Below, one piece after another: positions 50,304 to 59,298 of a stretch of 64,000 nt of DNA. The stretch comes from Arthrobacter sp. 9AX (lineage in GTDB: Bacteria > Actinomycetota > Actinomycetes > Actinomycetales > Micrococcaceae). The stretch's first letter is position 1. Every line of letters begins with the position of its first letter. The position numbers and the translations under genes are program-made. Under the pieces are notes generated by a model that was given only the letters and a program-made list of their open reading frames with translations, did no database searches and was not told the DNA's origin. Where the stretch lies: the NCBI RefSeq assembly GCF_902506095.1, contig NZ_LR733293.1, forward strand, positions 62,001 to 126,000, given 5' to 3'.

Positions 50304-50990
50304 TCAGGCCACCTTTTCTGCTGAGGCGCCTGCGGGGACGCGGACCACTGTGTTGACGTAGATGCCCGGGGTGACCACGTTTTCCGGGTCCAGCGCACCG
50401 GTGGGGACGATCTCGGAGACCTGGACGATGGCCTGTTTGGCGGCCGCGGCCATGATGGGGCCGAAGTTCCGGGCGGTCTTGCGGTAGACGAGGTTGCCCT
50501 TGCCGTCCGCTTTCAACGCTTTGATCAGGGCGACGTCTGCGTGGATGGGGGTTTCGAAGACCTGGCCGCGGCCGTCGATGATGCGGGTTTCCTTGCCTTC
50601 GGCAAGCATGGTGCCGTAGCCGGTGGGGGTGAAGAACCCGCCGATCCCGGCACCGGCGGCACGGATGCGCTCGGCCAGGTTGCCCTGCGGCACCAGCTCG
50701 AGCTCAATCTCGCCGGCCTTGTACTTGGCGTCGAAGTGCCAGGAGTCGGACTGCCGCGGGAAGGAGCAGATCATCTTCTTCACCCGGCCCTCCTTGATCA
50801 GCAGGGCCAGGCCCTGGTCGCCCTGGCCGGCATTGTTGTTCACCACGGTCAGGTCCGTGGCACCGCACTCGATCAGGGCGTCGATCAGTTCGAACGGCTG
50901 CCCGGCGTTGCCGAACCCGCCGATCATCACGGTGGAGCCGTCCTTGATGCCGGCGACGGCCTCCTGGACAGAATCTACAAAAGTCAGCAT
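50304..50990 (-). CDS. pcaI: 3-Oxoadipate CoA-transferase subunit A
   Basis: The A subunit, 228 residues. VMIGGFGNAGQPFELIDAL is the CoA-transferase family I glycine loop, and GGFFTPTGYGTMLAEGKETR is also conserved. ATG 50990 lies 4 bases after the pcaF stop; an upstream extension in the same frame overlaps pcaF and is not used. Forms a heteromer with PcaJ. Confidence 0.95.
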   Translation of the reverse strand: MLTFVDSVQEAVAGIKDGSTVMIGGFGNAGQPFELIDALIECGATDLTVVNNNAGQGDQGLALLIKEGRVKKMICSFPRQSDSWHFDAKYKAGEIELELVPQGNLAERIRAAGAGIGGFFTPTGYGTMLAEGKETRIIDGRGQVFETPIHADVALIKALKADGKGNLVYRKTARNFGPIMAAAAKQAIVQVSEIVPTGALDPENVVTPGIYVNTVVRVPAGASAEKVA

Positions 50991-50994
50991 GCGC

Positions 50995-52206
50995 CTAAGC
51001 CTTTCCTGCGTTGTTTCCGGAAGCAGTGACGTTTTCGAGGACCACGGCCAGGCCCTGCCCGACGCCGATGCAGATCGCCGCAACACCCCAGCGTTCACCG
51101 GAGGCCTGCAGGGACCGGGCCAGGGTGCCCAGGATGCGGGTGCCGGACGCGCCGAGCGGGTGGCCCATCGCGATCGCGCCGCCGTGCCGGTTCACGATGG
51201 CAGGGTCGATGCCCCAGGCGTTGATGCAGGCCAGCGACTGCGCGGCGAAGGCTTCGTTAAGTTCGACGGCGCCCACCTGGTCCCAGCCGATGCCCGCCTT
51301 CGCGAGAGCTTTGTTCGCCGCCTCGACGGGAGCGTAGCCAAAGTACTGCGGATCATTCGCGTGCGCGCCGCGGCCCGCGATCCGGGCCAGCGGGTCCTGG
51401 CCCAGCAGCCCGGCGGCAGCCTCAGACCCCACCCAGGCCGCGGAGGCGCCGTCGGACAACGGCGAAGCATTCCCCGCCGTGACGGTGCCATTCTCGGTAC
51501 GGAACACGGTCTTGAGCCCCGCCAGCTTCTCCGCGGATGAACCCGCGCGGATGCCCTCGTCACGGACCAGGTCCGTGCCGGGCACCGGGGCCACGAGGTT
51601 GTCATAGAACCCCTCGTCCCATGCCGCGGCGGACAGGTTATGCGAAGCAGCAGCGAACTCGTCCTGCGCCTCCCGCGTCACGCCGTACTTCTCGCGCAGG
51701 CGTTCGGTGGCCTCGCCCAAGGAGATGGTCCACTCCTTCGGCATGGCCTTGTTCACCAGCCGCCAGCCCAGCGTGGTGGACGCCAGCGTCATGTCCCCGG
51801 CCGGGTACGGCTTCTCGGTTTTGGGCAGCACCCACGGGGCACGGGACATGGACTCGGCCCCGCCCACGAGCACCAGGTCGGCGTCGCCGGCGTTGATCTG
51901 CCGGGACGCGATGATCGCAGCATCCAGCGACGAGCCGCAGAGCCGGTTCACCGTGGTTCCGGGTATGGACACGGGCAGGCCTGCCAGCAGCGCGCCCATC
52001 CGGGCGATGTTGCGGTTCTCCTCGCCGGCTCCGTTCGCGTTGCCGAACACCACCTCGTCAATCCGCTCCGGATCCAGCGAAGGGGCACGCTTCACGGACT
52101 CGCCGATCACGTGCGCGGCCAGATCATCCGGACGGACAGCGGCAAGGCCGGAACCGAACTTGCCAAACGGGGTGCGCACGGCATCGTACACAAAAGCCTG
52201 GTTCAT
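50995..52206 (-). CDS. pcaF: Beta-ketoadipyl-CoA thiolase
   Basis: A 403-residue thiolase giving succinyl-CoA and acetyl-CoA from beta-ketoadipyl-CoA, the last step. Catalytic Cys in TTVNRLCGSSLDAAIIA (residue ~90); His in GGAIAMGHPLGASGTRI; second Cys in AICIGVGQGLAVVLEN. The C-terminal NEAFAAQ-type motif is LNEAFAAQSLACI. GAGGAG precedes the ATG. It lies 58 bases after pcaC, the widest gap inside the operon. Confidence 0.96.
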   Translation of the reverse strand: MNQAFVYDAVRTPFGKFGSGLAAVRPDDLAAHVIGESVKRAPSLDPERIDEVVFGNANGAGEENRNIARMGALLAGLPVSIPGTTVNRLCGSSLDAAIIASRQINAGDADLVLVGGAESMSRAPWVLPKTEKPYPAGDMTLASTTLGWRLVNKAMPKEWTISLGEATERLREKYGVTREAQDEFAAASHNLSAAAWDEGFYDNLVAPVPGTDLVRDEGIRAGSSAEKLAGLKTVFRTENGTVTAGNASPLSDGASAAWVGSEAAAGLLGQDPLARIAGRGAHANDPQYFGYAPVEAANKALAKAGIGWDQVGAVELNEAFAAQSLACINAWGIDPAIVNRHGGAIAMGHPLGASGTRILGTLARSLQASGERWGVAAICIGVGQGLAVVLENVTASGNNAGKA

Positions 52207-52264
52207 GATGCTCCTCTTCTGCAGGGGCTAAAAGCTGGGTGGAAAGGTGCTGTGGGGTGCGGGG

Positions 52265-52699
52265 TCAGTCGGTGTGGGTGGTGTCCAGTTCGCGGAACAC
52301 CTGTTGCGCGGTCTTGAAGGCGGTGTTGGCGGACGGGACGCCGCAGTAGATGGCGGTTTGCAGCAGGATTTCCTTGATCTCATCCCTGCTCAGGCCGTTG
52401 GTGAGGGCCGCGCGGATGTGCATGGCCAGCTCTTCCCAGTGACCGTGCGCCACCATGGCGGTGATGGTGACGGCGGAGCGCATCTGCCGGGTGAGGCCCG
52501 GCCGGGTCCAGATGCCGCCCCACGCGATCCGCGTGATCATGTCCTGGAAGTCCTCGGTGAACCCGTCCTTGTTGGCGTTGGCGCGGTCCACGTGCGCATC
52601 GCCCAGGACTTCACGCCTGACCGCCATGCCGCCGTCGTAAATCTCCTGGCTGGTGGCGCCGGGCTGGACCGCGCCGTGCCGCGGATCTTCCGTTCTCAC
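52265..52699 (-). CDS. pcaC: 4-Carboxymuconolactone decarboxylase
   Basis: A 144-residue decarboxylase forming beta-ketoadipate enol-lactone. Conserved: REVLGDAHVDRANANKDGF, GGIWTRPGLTRQMRSAVTI, then HGHWEELAMHIRAALTNG and EILLQTAIYCGVPSANTAF. GTG 52699 has GGGAGG 7 bases upstream and overlaps the pcaD stop by 4 bases; an ATG at 52726 is the alternative. In many actinobacteria pcaD and pcaC are fused (pcaL); here they are separate but coupled. Confidence 0.94.
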   Translation of the reverse strand: MRTEDPRHGAVQPGATSQEIYDGGMAVRREVLGDAHVDRANANKDGFTEDFQDMITRIAWGGIWTRPGLTRQMRSAVTITAMVAHGHWEELAMHIRAALTNGLSRDEIKEILLQTAIYCGVPSANTAFKTAQQVFRELDTTHTD

Positions 52700-53514
52700 T
52701 TTGCCGCCTCCCGTGATTCGGCCCATGAGATAAGGCCGCGCATCAGCTCCGCAACGTGCGCGGGTGCCTCGGCCGGTGCCAGGTGGGCGATGCCTTCGAT
52801 GGTGACGGCCGTAGCGGTGCCGCCGCCGGCAGTGATGCCCGCCGCAACCTCCTCCGCCATCGACGGCGTCGCGACGCCGTCCAGTGCACCGGCAACAACC
52901 TGCGTGGGGACGCTGATGGTGCCCAGCTCAGCACGAACGTCAAAGGCGGCGAGGGCTTCGCAGCAGAAGGCGTAGCTGAAGCGGTCGGCATCGCGCAGGG
53001 CGTGCAGGAGCCGGCTGGTCAGCTCAGGCTCGCGGTCCATGAATCCAGGGGCAAACCAACGCTCGGCAGAGCCCTGGATCATCACGGGTGTGCCCTGTTT
53101 CCGGACCGTTTCGGCGCGCTCCAGCCAACCCTCCGGGGTGCCGATCTTTGCTCCGCTGTTCTGCACGGAGAGGCTTTTGAGCCGCTCACCGTGCTTGATG
53201 CCCAGCTGCAGGCCGGTGGCCCCACCCAGCGAGACACCGGCGTAGTGGAAGGCTTCGCCGGGGGCGATGGAGTCGATGAGGTCCACCACCGCGTCAGCCA
53301 GCGCGGCGACGTCGAACGGTTCCGTGGCCGCCGGTGAGACACCGTGGCCGGGCAGGTCCCAGGCCACAACGTCGTAATCGGCGCCCAGCAGGGATGCGGT
53401 GCGGTTCCAAAGGATGGAGGAGGTGCCCAGGGACGGGCCGACCACCAGCAGCGGGTGTTCGCCCAAGGGTCGCTGGGGTGACAGCAGCGCTGCCTTCAGG
53501 GCGGGTTTAGCCAC
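52696..53514 (-). CDS. pcaD: 3-Oxoadipate enol-lactonase
   Basis: A 272-residue alpha/beta-hydrolase hydrolysing the enol-lactone to beta-ketoadipate. Oxyanion region VVGPSLGTSSILW, DLPGHGVSP, nucleophile elbow YAGVSLGGATGLQLG, acid in GALDGVATP and His in IEGIAHLAPAEAP. GTG 53514 (GGAG 7 bases upstream) is chosen, giving an 8-base overlap with pcaB; ATGs at 53526 and 53532 lack an SD. Confidence 0.92.
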   Translation of the reverse strand: MAKPALKAALLSPQRPLGEHPLLVVGPSLGTSSILWNRTASLLGADYDVVAWDLPGHGVSPAATEPFDVAALADAVVDLIDSIAPGEAFHYAGVSLGGATGLQLGIKHGERLKSLSVQNSGAKIGTPEGWLERAETVRKQGTPVMIQGSAERWFAPGFMDREPELTSRLLHALRDADRFSYAFCCEALAAFDVRAELGTISVPTQVVAGALDGVATPSMAEEVAAGITAGGGTATAVTIEGIAHLAPAEAPAHVAELMRGLISWAESREAAK

Positions 53515-54991
53515 GGGAAGCTCCATTCGCATCGGGGGAAACAAAGTCAGGGTAGGCGGCAACGATCCGCCGGGAAATTCCGGCGGCCTCGCCCAGGTAG
53601 CTGGCGGGGTTGAGGAGTTCCTCAAGCCGCACGTCGGACAGCCGCCCGGCGGGGACGGCGTCGCGCAGCAGCTTGCGGTAGGTGGTGGCCTGATCAGAGG
53701 CCGGGGCCTCGAGCGTCTGGTCCACTACCGCCTGCAGCTGCTGCTTTCCGTTGAGCCCGTCCTTGTCCTCCAGCAGCGGGGCCACGGCGGCGCCCACGCC
53801 CTCGGCCAGGAGCAGCGGACCGGCGAGGTCCAGGTTGCGGTGCATGGCATCCGGGAAGACCTGCAACCCTTCGGCGAGCTCCCGGACGTGGCCGGCAGCG
53901 CCAAGGGCCAGGGCCAGCAGCTGCCGCAGCGCCGGCCACTCGGTATGCCAGGCACCGTCCGGCCGCTCATCGTTGAAGTTTGCCGCCGCCAGGTGCAGCT
54001 GGGCCGCCAGGCCCGGCGCCTGGAGCGCGGCGCTGCGGACCAACACGGACAACACCGGGTTCTGCTTCTGCGGCATCGCCGAGGAGACACCCCGTCCGGC
54101 AGCCCGCGGCTCGGCCAGTTCGCCTACCTCGGGCCGGCTCAGGAACAGCACGTCCGCGGCGATCTTGCCGCAGGCATCCAGGACCGCGGCCAGGGCATGG
54201 CCCAGCGAGGTGATCACCAGCCGGTTGGTGTGCCACGGTGCGGGCGCCGGCGCGAGGCCGAGCTGGGAGGCCAGGTCATCCGCCAGCCCAAACGGGGTAA
54301 CGGATGAGCCCGCCGTCAGCACCGCGCCGGCGGCCAGCGTGCCCGCCGCGCCGCCGAACTGGACCGGCAAGGCCAGCGCGTCCAGCTGCCGGCCCGCGGC
54401 CGCCAGGCCATGGAACCATTGCGCGGCCCGCAGCCCGAAGGTGAAGGGCAGCGAATGCTGGGTCAGGCTCCTGCCCACGCACAGCGTGTCCGCATGCCGT
54501 TCCGCCAAGGTGGCGAGCGCCGCCGTCGCACGCTTCAGGTCTGCCAGCACCGTCTCAAAGGTGTTGCGGGCCAGCAGCATCAGGGCAGTGTCCAGGACGT
54601 CCTGGCTGGTCAGCGACGTGTGCACTGCCTTCCCGGCGCCAACCTGGGCCGAGTCCAGCGCCGCAACATGCTTGCGGAGGTCGGCCAGCAGCGGGATCAC
54701 CGGGTTGCCGCCACCTTGGGCGCGCCGGGCGATGTCCGCAGGATCGTACCGTCCCGCCTCAGCAGCGGAAACCACGACGGCGGCAGCACCCGCAGGTGCC
54801 AGGCCCGCCTTTTCGAGCACCGCAGCCCAGCCGGACTCGACGGCGAGGATCGCCGCGAGCACGGCCCGGTCCCCGGTCAGCGCGCCCACAAGCGGCGACG
54901 CCGAGACGGGGCTGAGCAGGCCGACGTCACCGTCGGTCCCGAAGCTGGCGGCCCTGAAGGCCCCGCCCGCTGAACTGGCCGCGTCAGTCAC
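53507..54991 (-). CDS. pcaB: 3-Carboxy-cis,cis-muconate cycloisomerase
   Basis: A 494-residue member of the fumarase/aspartase superfamily, converting 3-carboxymuconate to 4-carboxymuconolactone. The signature is GRGVSSAMPQKQNPVLSVLV; TSLTSQDVLDTALML and GRSLTQHSLPFTFGLRAAQW are also conserved. The N-terminal ~30 residues and a longer C-terminus make it larger than the ~450 common in proteobacteria. GTG 54991 overlaps the pcaG stop in GTGA. Confidence 0.94.
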   Translation of the reverse strand: MTDAASSAGGAFRAASFGTDGDVGLLSPVSASPLVGALTGDRAVLAAILAVESGWAAVLEKAGLAPAGAAAVVVSAAEAGRYDPADIARRAQGGGNPVIPLLADLRKHVAALDSAQVGAGKAVHTSLTSQDVLDTALMLLARNTFETVLADLKRATAALATLAERHADTLCVGRSLTQHSLPFTFGLRAAQWFHGLAAAGRQLDALALPVQFGGAAGTLAAGAVLTAGSSVTPFGLADDLASQLGLAPAPAPWHTNRLVITSLGHALAAVLDACGKIAADVLFLSRPEVGELAEPRAAGRGVSSAMPQKQNPVLSVLVRSAALQAPGLAAQLHLAAANFNDERPDGAWHTEWPALRQLLALALGAAGHVRELAEGLQVFPDAMHRNLDLAGPLLLAEGVGAAVAPLLEDKDGLNGKQQLQAVVDQTLEAPASDQATTYRKLLRDAVPAGRLSDVRLEELLNPASYLGEAAGISRRIVAAYPDFVSPDANGASRG

Positions 54992-55545
54992 TGGAAGTCC
55001 AGGAAAACTGTCTCGCCCTCACCCTGCAGGCGGATGTCAAAGGTGAGCCCGCCGTCGGCATCGCGGCGTGCGATCAGTGTCTTGCGGCGCTCGGGGTCCA
55101 GGGAGCTGAGCAGTGGATCGTTGGCCAGCGCCCCGGTGTCCTCCGGCAGGTAGATCCGGGTGAACAGCCGGTTGGTCAGGCCGCGGGCAAAGATGGCGAC
55201 GGCGATGAATGCAGCCGCGCCGGGCTTGGTGGGTCCGGGGTTCACCGTGGTGAAGGTGTACACGCCGGAGTTGCCCACGGCCCCGCGGCCCCAGCCGGTG
55301 AAGGTGTAGCCGTCACGGACCAGGGAACCCGTCTTCTGGACGATCCTGCCCTCGGAGTCCGGCTGCCAGATTTCCAGGATGGCGTCCGGGATGGCCTGGC
55401 CGGAGCCGTCGTACACGGTGCCCTGCAGGCGGATGGCGCCCGGTGAACCGGGGGCCAGGAGTTCGTTGTCCTTGTCGTATGGCAGGGCGTAGCCGTAGAA
55501 CGGGCCGACGGTCTGGGCGGGGGTGGGTACCAGTTTGGTGCTCAT
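54988..55545 (-). CDS. pcaG: Protocatechuate 3,4-dioxygenase alpha subunit
   Basis: The alpha subunit, 185 residues, of the intradiol ring-cleaving enzyme. It starts TPAQTVGPFYGYALPYDKDN, and DAILEIWQPDSEGRI matches the dioxygenase fold. The four iron ligands are lost, as is normal for alpha subunits. It lies 2 bases after pcaH and overlaps pcaB by 4. AGGAGAG precedes the ATG. Confidence 0.95.
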   Translation of the reverse strand: MSTKLVPTPAQTVGPFYGYALPYDKDNELLAPGSPGAIRLQGTVYDGSGQAIPDAILEIWQPDSEGRIVQKTGSLVRDGYTFTGWGRGAVGNSGVYTFTTVNPGPTKPGAAAFIAVAIFARGLTNRLFTRIYLPEDTGALANDPLLSSLDPERRKTLIARRDADGGLTFDIRLQGEGETVFLDFQ

Positions 55546-55547
55546 GC

Positions 55548-56435
55548 TTACTCTCCTGCCTCTTCACTGCTGTCGCCTGCTGTACCGAAAGCCTCGTTTT
55601 CGGTCCAGGTCCGCTTGGGACCGGTCAGGACGATGTCCCAGTTGTAGCCCAGCGCCCACTCGGGTTCGGTGAGGTTGTGGTCGTAGTTGGCCACGAGCCG
55701 GTCCCGGGCGTCCTGGTCCACGATGGTCTGGTAGATGGGGTCCAGCGGGAAGAGCTGGTCACCGGGGAAGTACATCTGGGTGATGATGCGCTGGGTGAAC
55801 TCGGTGCCGAACAGCGAGAAGTGGATGTGCGCGGGCCGCCAGGCGTTGAGGTGGTTCTTCCACGGGTAGGCGCCGGGCTTGATGGTGGTGAAGCGGTAGG
55901 AGCCGTCGGGGCCGGTGATGCAGCGGCCGATACCCGTGAAGTTGGGGTCGATCGGGGCCGGGTGCTGGTCGCGCTTGTGGATGTAGCGGCCGGACGCGTT
56001 GGCCTGCCAGATCTCCACGAGCTGGCCCGCCACGGGGCGGCCGTTGCCGTCCAGGACCCTTCCGGCCACGATGATCCGCTCGCCCTGCGGCTCGCCGTTG
56101 TGCTGGATGGTCAGGTCCGACTCCAGCGCGTGCACGTCCTGGTGGCCGAAGGCCGGCGAGTACAGCTCGATGGTCTCCGGGTCCGTGTGGTGCAGGCTCT
56201 TGGTGGGGTGGCGCAGGATGCTGCTGCGGTACGGCGGGTAGTCCAGCCGGGGCTGGGTCTCGGCCGGGGCGCCGTCCTTAAGGGCCCGCACATAGGCGTC
56301 GCCCAGGGCGTTGATCTCTGCGCTGAGGTCGGCCTGCGTCTCGATGGCCTTGTCCAGGGGCAGGTGCGCGGCGTGGGGTTCGGCGGACGGTACAAGCTCG
56401 TCCGTTTCAAGCTCGGCGTTGATGTCTTCCGGCAC
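55548..56435 (-). CDS. pcaH: Protocatechuate 3,4-dioxygenase beta subunit
   Basis: The catalytic beta subunit, 295 residues, holding non-heme Fe(III). The ligands are visible: tyrosine in NASGRYIHKRDQHPAP, tyrosine in IKPGAYPWKN, and two histidines in RPAHIHFSLFG. An N-terminal ~45-residue acidic extension precedes the usual start of homology. The GTG start has AAAGGAG upstream, the best SD in the operon. The enzyme cleaves protocatechuate to 3-carboxy-cis,cis-muconate. Confidence 0.96.
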   Translation of the reverse strand: MPEDINAELETDELVPSAEPHAAHLPLDKAIETQADLSAEINALGDAYVRALKDGAPAETQPRLDYPPYRSSILRHPTKSLHHTDPETIELYSPAFGHQDVHALESDLTIQHNGEPQGERIIVAGRVLDGNGRPVAGQLVEIWQANASGRYIHKRDQHPAPIDPNFTGIGRCITGPDGSYRFTTIKPGAYPWKNHLNAWRPAHIHFSLFGTEFTQRIITQMYFPGDQLFPLDPIYQTIVDQDARDRLVANYDHNLTEPEWALGYNWDIVLTGPKRTWTENEAFGTAGDSSEEAGE

Positions 56436-56468
56436 GGCTGGCTCCTTTCGGGGTGGTGTGTAGCGGGT

Positions 56469-58346
56469 TCAGGGTCGGTGCAGTGAGTCGTACTGGACGG
56501 CGTGGCGGACGGGAGCGTTCGGGGCCCCGTAGCCGTCGTAGCTTCCGCGGCGTTCCACCATTTCGAAGAACACACTGCCCACGGTGGCGGTGTAGAAGTG
56601 GAGGAATTCGCCGTCGGCGTCCCGGTCATAAAGGAGGTTGAGCTCCTGGAGGGTGGCCAGGAATCCCGGTTCAAGGTCGAAGCGGGCGTCCAGGTCCTCG
56701 TAGTAGTTGGCCGGAATCTGCAGGAACTCAAGGCCCCGGTGGCGGGCGGACCGGGCGGCGGATACGAGGTCGTCCACGGCGAACGCGATGTGTTCCTGGT
56801 AGGTCTTGTGCGCCTGCTGCGCCGGTGACTGCTGGACCGGTGCCAGGTTGAGGACCAGCCGCACCGCGCCGTCCGAGGTCTGCATCACCTGCGAGCGCAC
56901 CAGCCCGCTGGGGCTGGGAACCTCCGCGAACGGCTGCGGCTCCAGTGCCAAGGCGCTGGTGTAGAAGAGGACGGCTTCGTCGAAGTGCTGCCAGGGCTGG
57001 GCCAGGTTCACGTGGTCGATGACGGCGGCAGCGCCGGCGGAGGGATGCTCTAGCCCCTCGCCGAATTCCTGCGTCCACGCGGCGGTGCCGTCCGGGCTGC
57101 CCTGGCAGAGGAAAATCTCGGTGGAGTCCGGCGCGGAGATGCCCTGGAACACTTCCTCGTCGGCCTGGACCTTGCGGGCCACCACGGGGGCCTTGAGCTG
57201 CTGGGCCCGGGCGGAGGCAATCACGGGGGAATCGACGTCGAACCCCAAGGCGGCAATGGCGGGCCCGGCATGCGTGGGCGCCTGCTCGTTGATGATCACG
57301 CGCGCCTGGCCCATGGTCCACAACTGGACGTCCTTGGTGCGGTGCCGGCCCTCGAAGGCGAAGCCGAGCTGGCCCAGGAGCTTCTCCAGCTGGGCGGTAT
57401 CGGCCGCTTTGACCTCAGCGAAGTTGAAGCCCGCCGGTTCGTTCACCTTGGGCAGAGTGGCCAGTTCCATGGGATAACGACGGCGGGACGCGGTGCCGTT
57501 GGCCGTGGAGCCTTCCGGGGCGTTCCCGGCCAGCCACTTGGCGCTTTGTTCCTCAAGCCAGATCAGCGAGCGCATGGCGTCCACGGCCGTGCGTTCCACG
57601 TCGGACTGGCGGAAGACGTCATTGAAGACTTCCAGGGAGACCGGGCCGGAGTAGCCGGCGCGGACCACGTGGCCCATGAATTTGGCGAGCTCGAACTGGC
57701 CTTCGCCGGGGAAGACGCGGTAGTGCCGGCTCCAGGACAGGACGTCCATGGACAGCTTGGGCGCATCAGCCACCTGGACGAAGAAGATCTTGTCCGCACT
57801 GATGTTCTCGATCGGTGCGGTGTCCCAGTCGCGGGACAGGATATGGAATGAGTCCAGGCAGGTGCCCAGGTTGGGGTGGTCCACCATCTCCACCAGGCGG
57901 TGGGCGTGCTCGTAGTCGTTGACGTACTTGCCCCAGGCCAGGGCCTCGTAGGCCACCTTGACGCCGTGGTCCCCGGCCAGTTCCGCGAGTTCGGCGAGTT
58001 GGGATGCGCGGAGGCCGTCGTCGTCGATGGTGGCGGTGGCAACGTTCGAGCAGACCAGGATGGTGTCCATGCCCAGGCGGGACATGAGCCTGAACTTCGC
58101 CTCGGCGCGCCGGAGGTTGGCCTTGAGCAGGTCCGGGGTGACGCCGTCGAAATCCCGGAACGGCTGGTACAGGTCCAGCCCCAGGCCGAGGTCGGCGGCC
58201 ATGGTGCGCACTTCCTCGGGGCTCAGGGATGAGGTGACGAGGTCCTGCTCGAAGATCTCGATGCCGTCGAAGCCCGCGATGGCGCAGGCCTGCATCTTTT
58301 CCTTCAACGTGCCGGACAGGCAGACGGTGGCGATTCCGGTGCGCAT
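56469..58346 (-). CDS. qsuB: 3-Dehydroshikimate dehydratase with HPPD-like domain
   Basis: A 625-residue two-domain protein like QsuB of Corynebacterium, which makes protocatechuate from 3-dehydroshikimate. The N-terminal TIM barrel (1-~285) shows metal/active-site residues in VKVAYEALAWG (Glu), LGTCLDSFHIL (Asp), FVQVADAP (Gln) and PVSLEVFND (Glu). The C-terminal half resembles 4-hydroxyphenylpyruvate dioxygenase and keeps a possible 2-His-1-Glu triad: IDHVNLAQP, QEHIAFAVDD, VFFEMVERRG. The ATG shares a base with the qsuD stop. It feeds pcaH directly (33-base gap). Confidence 0.94.
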   Translation of the reverse strand: MRTGIATVCLSGTLKEKMQACAIAGFDGIEIFEQDLVTSSLSPEEVRTMAADLGLGLDLYQPFRDFDGVTPDLLKANLRRAEAKFRLMSRLGMDTILVCSNVATATIDDDGLRASQLAELAELAGDHGVKVAYEALAWGKYVNDYEHAHRLVEMVDHPNLGTCLDSFHILSRDWDTAPIENISADKIFFVQVADAPKLSMDVLSWSRHYRVFPGEGQFELAKFMGHVVRAGYSGPVSLEVFNDVFRQSDVERTAVDAMRSLIWLEEQSAKWLAGNAPEGSTANGTASRRRYPMELATLPKVNEPAGFNFAEVKAADTAQLEKLLGQLGFAFEGRHRTKDVQLWTMGQARVIINEQAPTHAGPAIAALGFDVDSPVIASARAQQLKAPVVARKVQADEEVFQGISAPDSTEIFLCQGSPDGTAAWTQEFGEGLEHPSAGAAAVIDHVNLAQPWQHFDEAVLFYTSALALEPQPFAEVPSPSGLVRSQVMQTSDGAVRLVLNLAPVQQSPAQQAHKTYQEHIAFAVDDLVSAARSARHRGLEFLQIPANYYEDLDARFDLEPGFLATLQELNLLYDRDADGEFLHFYTATVGSVFFEMVERRGSYDGYGAPNAPVRHAVQYDSLHRP

Positions 58347-59227
58347 CAGGCGGCCACCTCCTCGGCGGCGACGAGTTCCAGGAAGTGGCTGCGCATCCGG
58401 GCCGGGTCCGCTTCGAGGCCCGTGAAGATGCGGAAGGCGTCAGCCGCCTGGCCCACCGCCATCCGGCCGCCGTCCAGCACCTCGCAGCCCTTGGCGCGGG
58501 CGCCGCGGACCAGCGCGGTATCGATGGGGCGGTAGACGATGTCCGCCACCCAGTGGCGGGATTCGAGCAGGTCCAGGTCCAGAGGAACGCCAGGGTGGGC
58601 AGCCATGCCCACGGGGGTGCAGTGCACCAGGCCGTCGGCCAGCGGCATCAGCTGCGGCAGCTCCGTCGTCGTACGTGCCGCGACGGTGCTGTCCGGGAAG
58701 AACCCGGCCAGTTCCGCCGCGCGGGCGGCGCCGCGGGCGGGGTCCATGTCCACCAGGTCCAGGTGGCGGACCCCGGCGGTGAGCAGGGCGTAGGCGACGG
58801 CCGACCCGGCGCCGCCGGCTCCCAGCTGCACCACGCGGTCCAGCTTTGCGCCGGGCAGTCCGGCGGCGAGGGCCGCAGCGAAGCCGGAAAAGTCGGTGTT
58901 GTGGCCGATGAACCGGCCGTCCTCGATCACCACGGTGTTGACGGCGCCCAGCCGGAGGGCGTCCGGGGACACCTCGTCCAGGTGCTGCAGGACCAGCTGC
59001 TTGCAGGGGTGGGTGATGTTCAGTCCGTTGAAGCCGAGGCTGCGGGCACCCTGGAGCAGCTGGCCCACGGCTTCGCCGGGAAGGCCAAGCTCCAGCAGGT
59101 CGATGGGGCGGTACAGGTAGCGCAGGCCCTGCACGTCCCCTTCGCGTTCGTGCATGGGCGGGGTGAGTGACGGCATGACGCCGTCGCCGACCAGTCCCAC
59201 GAGGTAGGACTCAGTTCGATTGCTCAT
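58346..59227 (-). CDS. qsuD: Shikimate/quinate dehydrogenase (NAD type)
   Basis: A 293-residue AroE/YdiB-family dehydrogenase, first gene of the operon, oxidising shikimate to 3-dehydroshikimate (or quinate to dehydroquinate). The catalytic lysine lies in GLNITHPCKQLVL. The Rossmann site VQLGAGGAGSAVAYALL ends DLVDMD, an acidic residue favouring NAD over NADP and so catabolic use. AAAGGAG lies upstream of ATG 59227. An inverted repeat and -10 candidate sit in the 124-bp gap before it. Confidence 0.92.
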   Translation of the reverse strand: MSNRTESYLVGLVGDGVMPSLTPPMHEREGDVQGLRYLYRPIDLLELGLPGEAVGQLLQGARSLGFNGLNITHPCKQLVLQHLDEVSPDALRLGAVNTVVIEDGRFIGHNTDFSGFAAALAAGLPGAKLDRVVQLGAGGAGSAVAYALLTAGVRHLDLVDMDPARGAARAAELAGFFPDSTVAARTTTELPQLMPLADGLVHCTPVGMAAHPGVPLDLDLLESRHWVADIVYRPIDTALVRGARAKGCEVLDGGRMAVGQAADAFRIFTGLEADPARMRSHFLELVAAEEVAA

Positions 59228-59298
59228 CCGTGCAGCTCCTTTGATACGGCACCGGACAGTTTCCTTACGGAGGGTGCACTGCCGGGCTGATGGGAATT

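Noticed and set aside
52700..52726. ATG start for pcaC at 52726
   Set aside because: GTG 52699 has an ideal SD and the usual 4-base coupling; the longer form has no extra conserved residues. It cannot be fully excluded.
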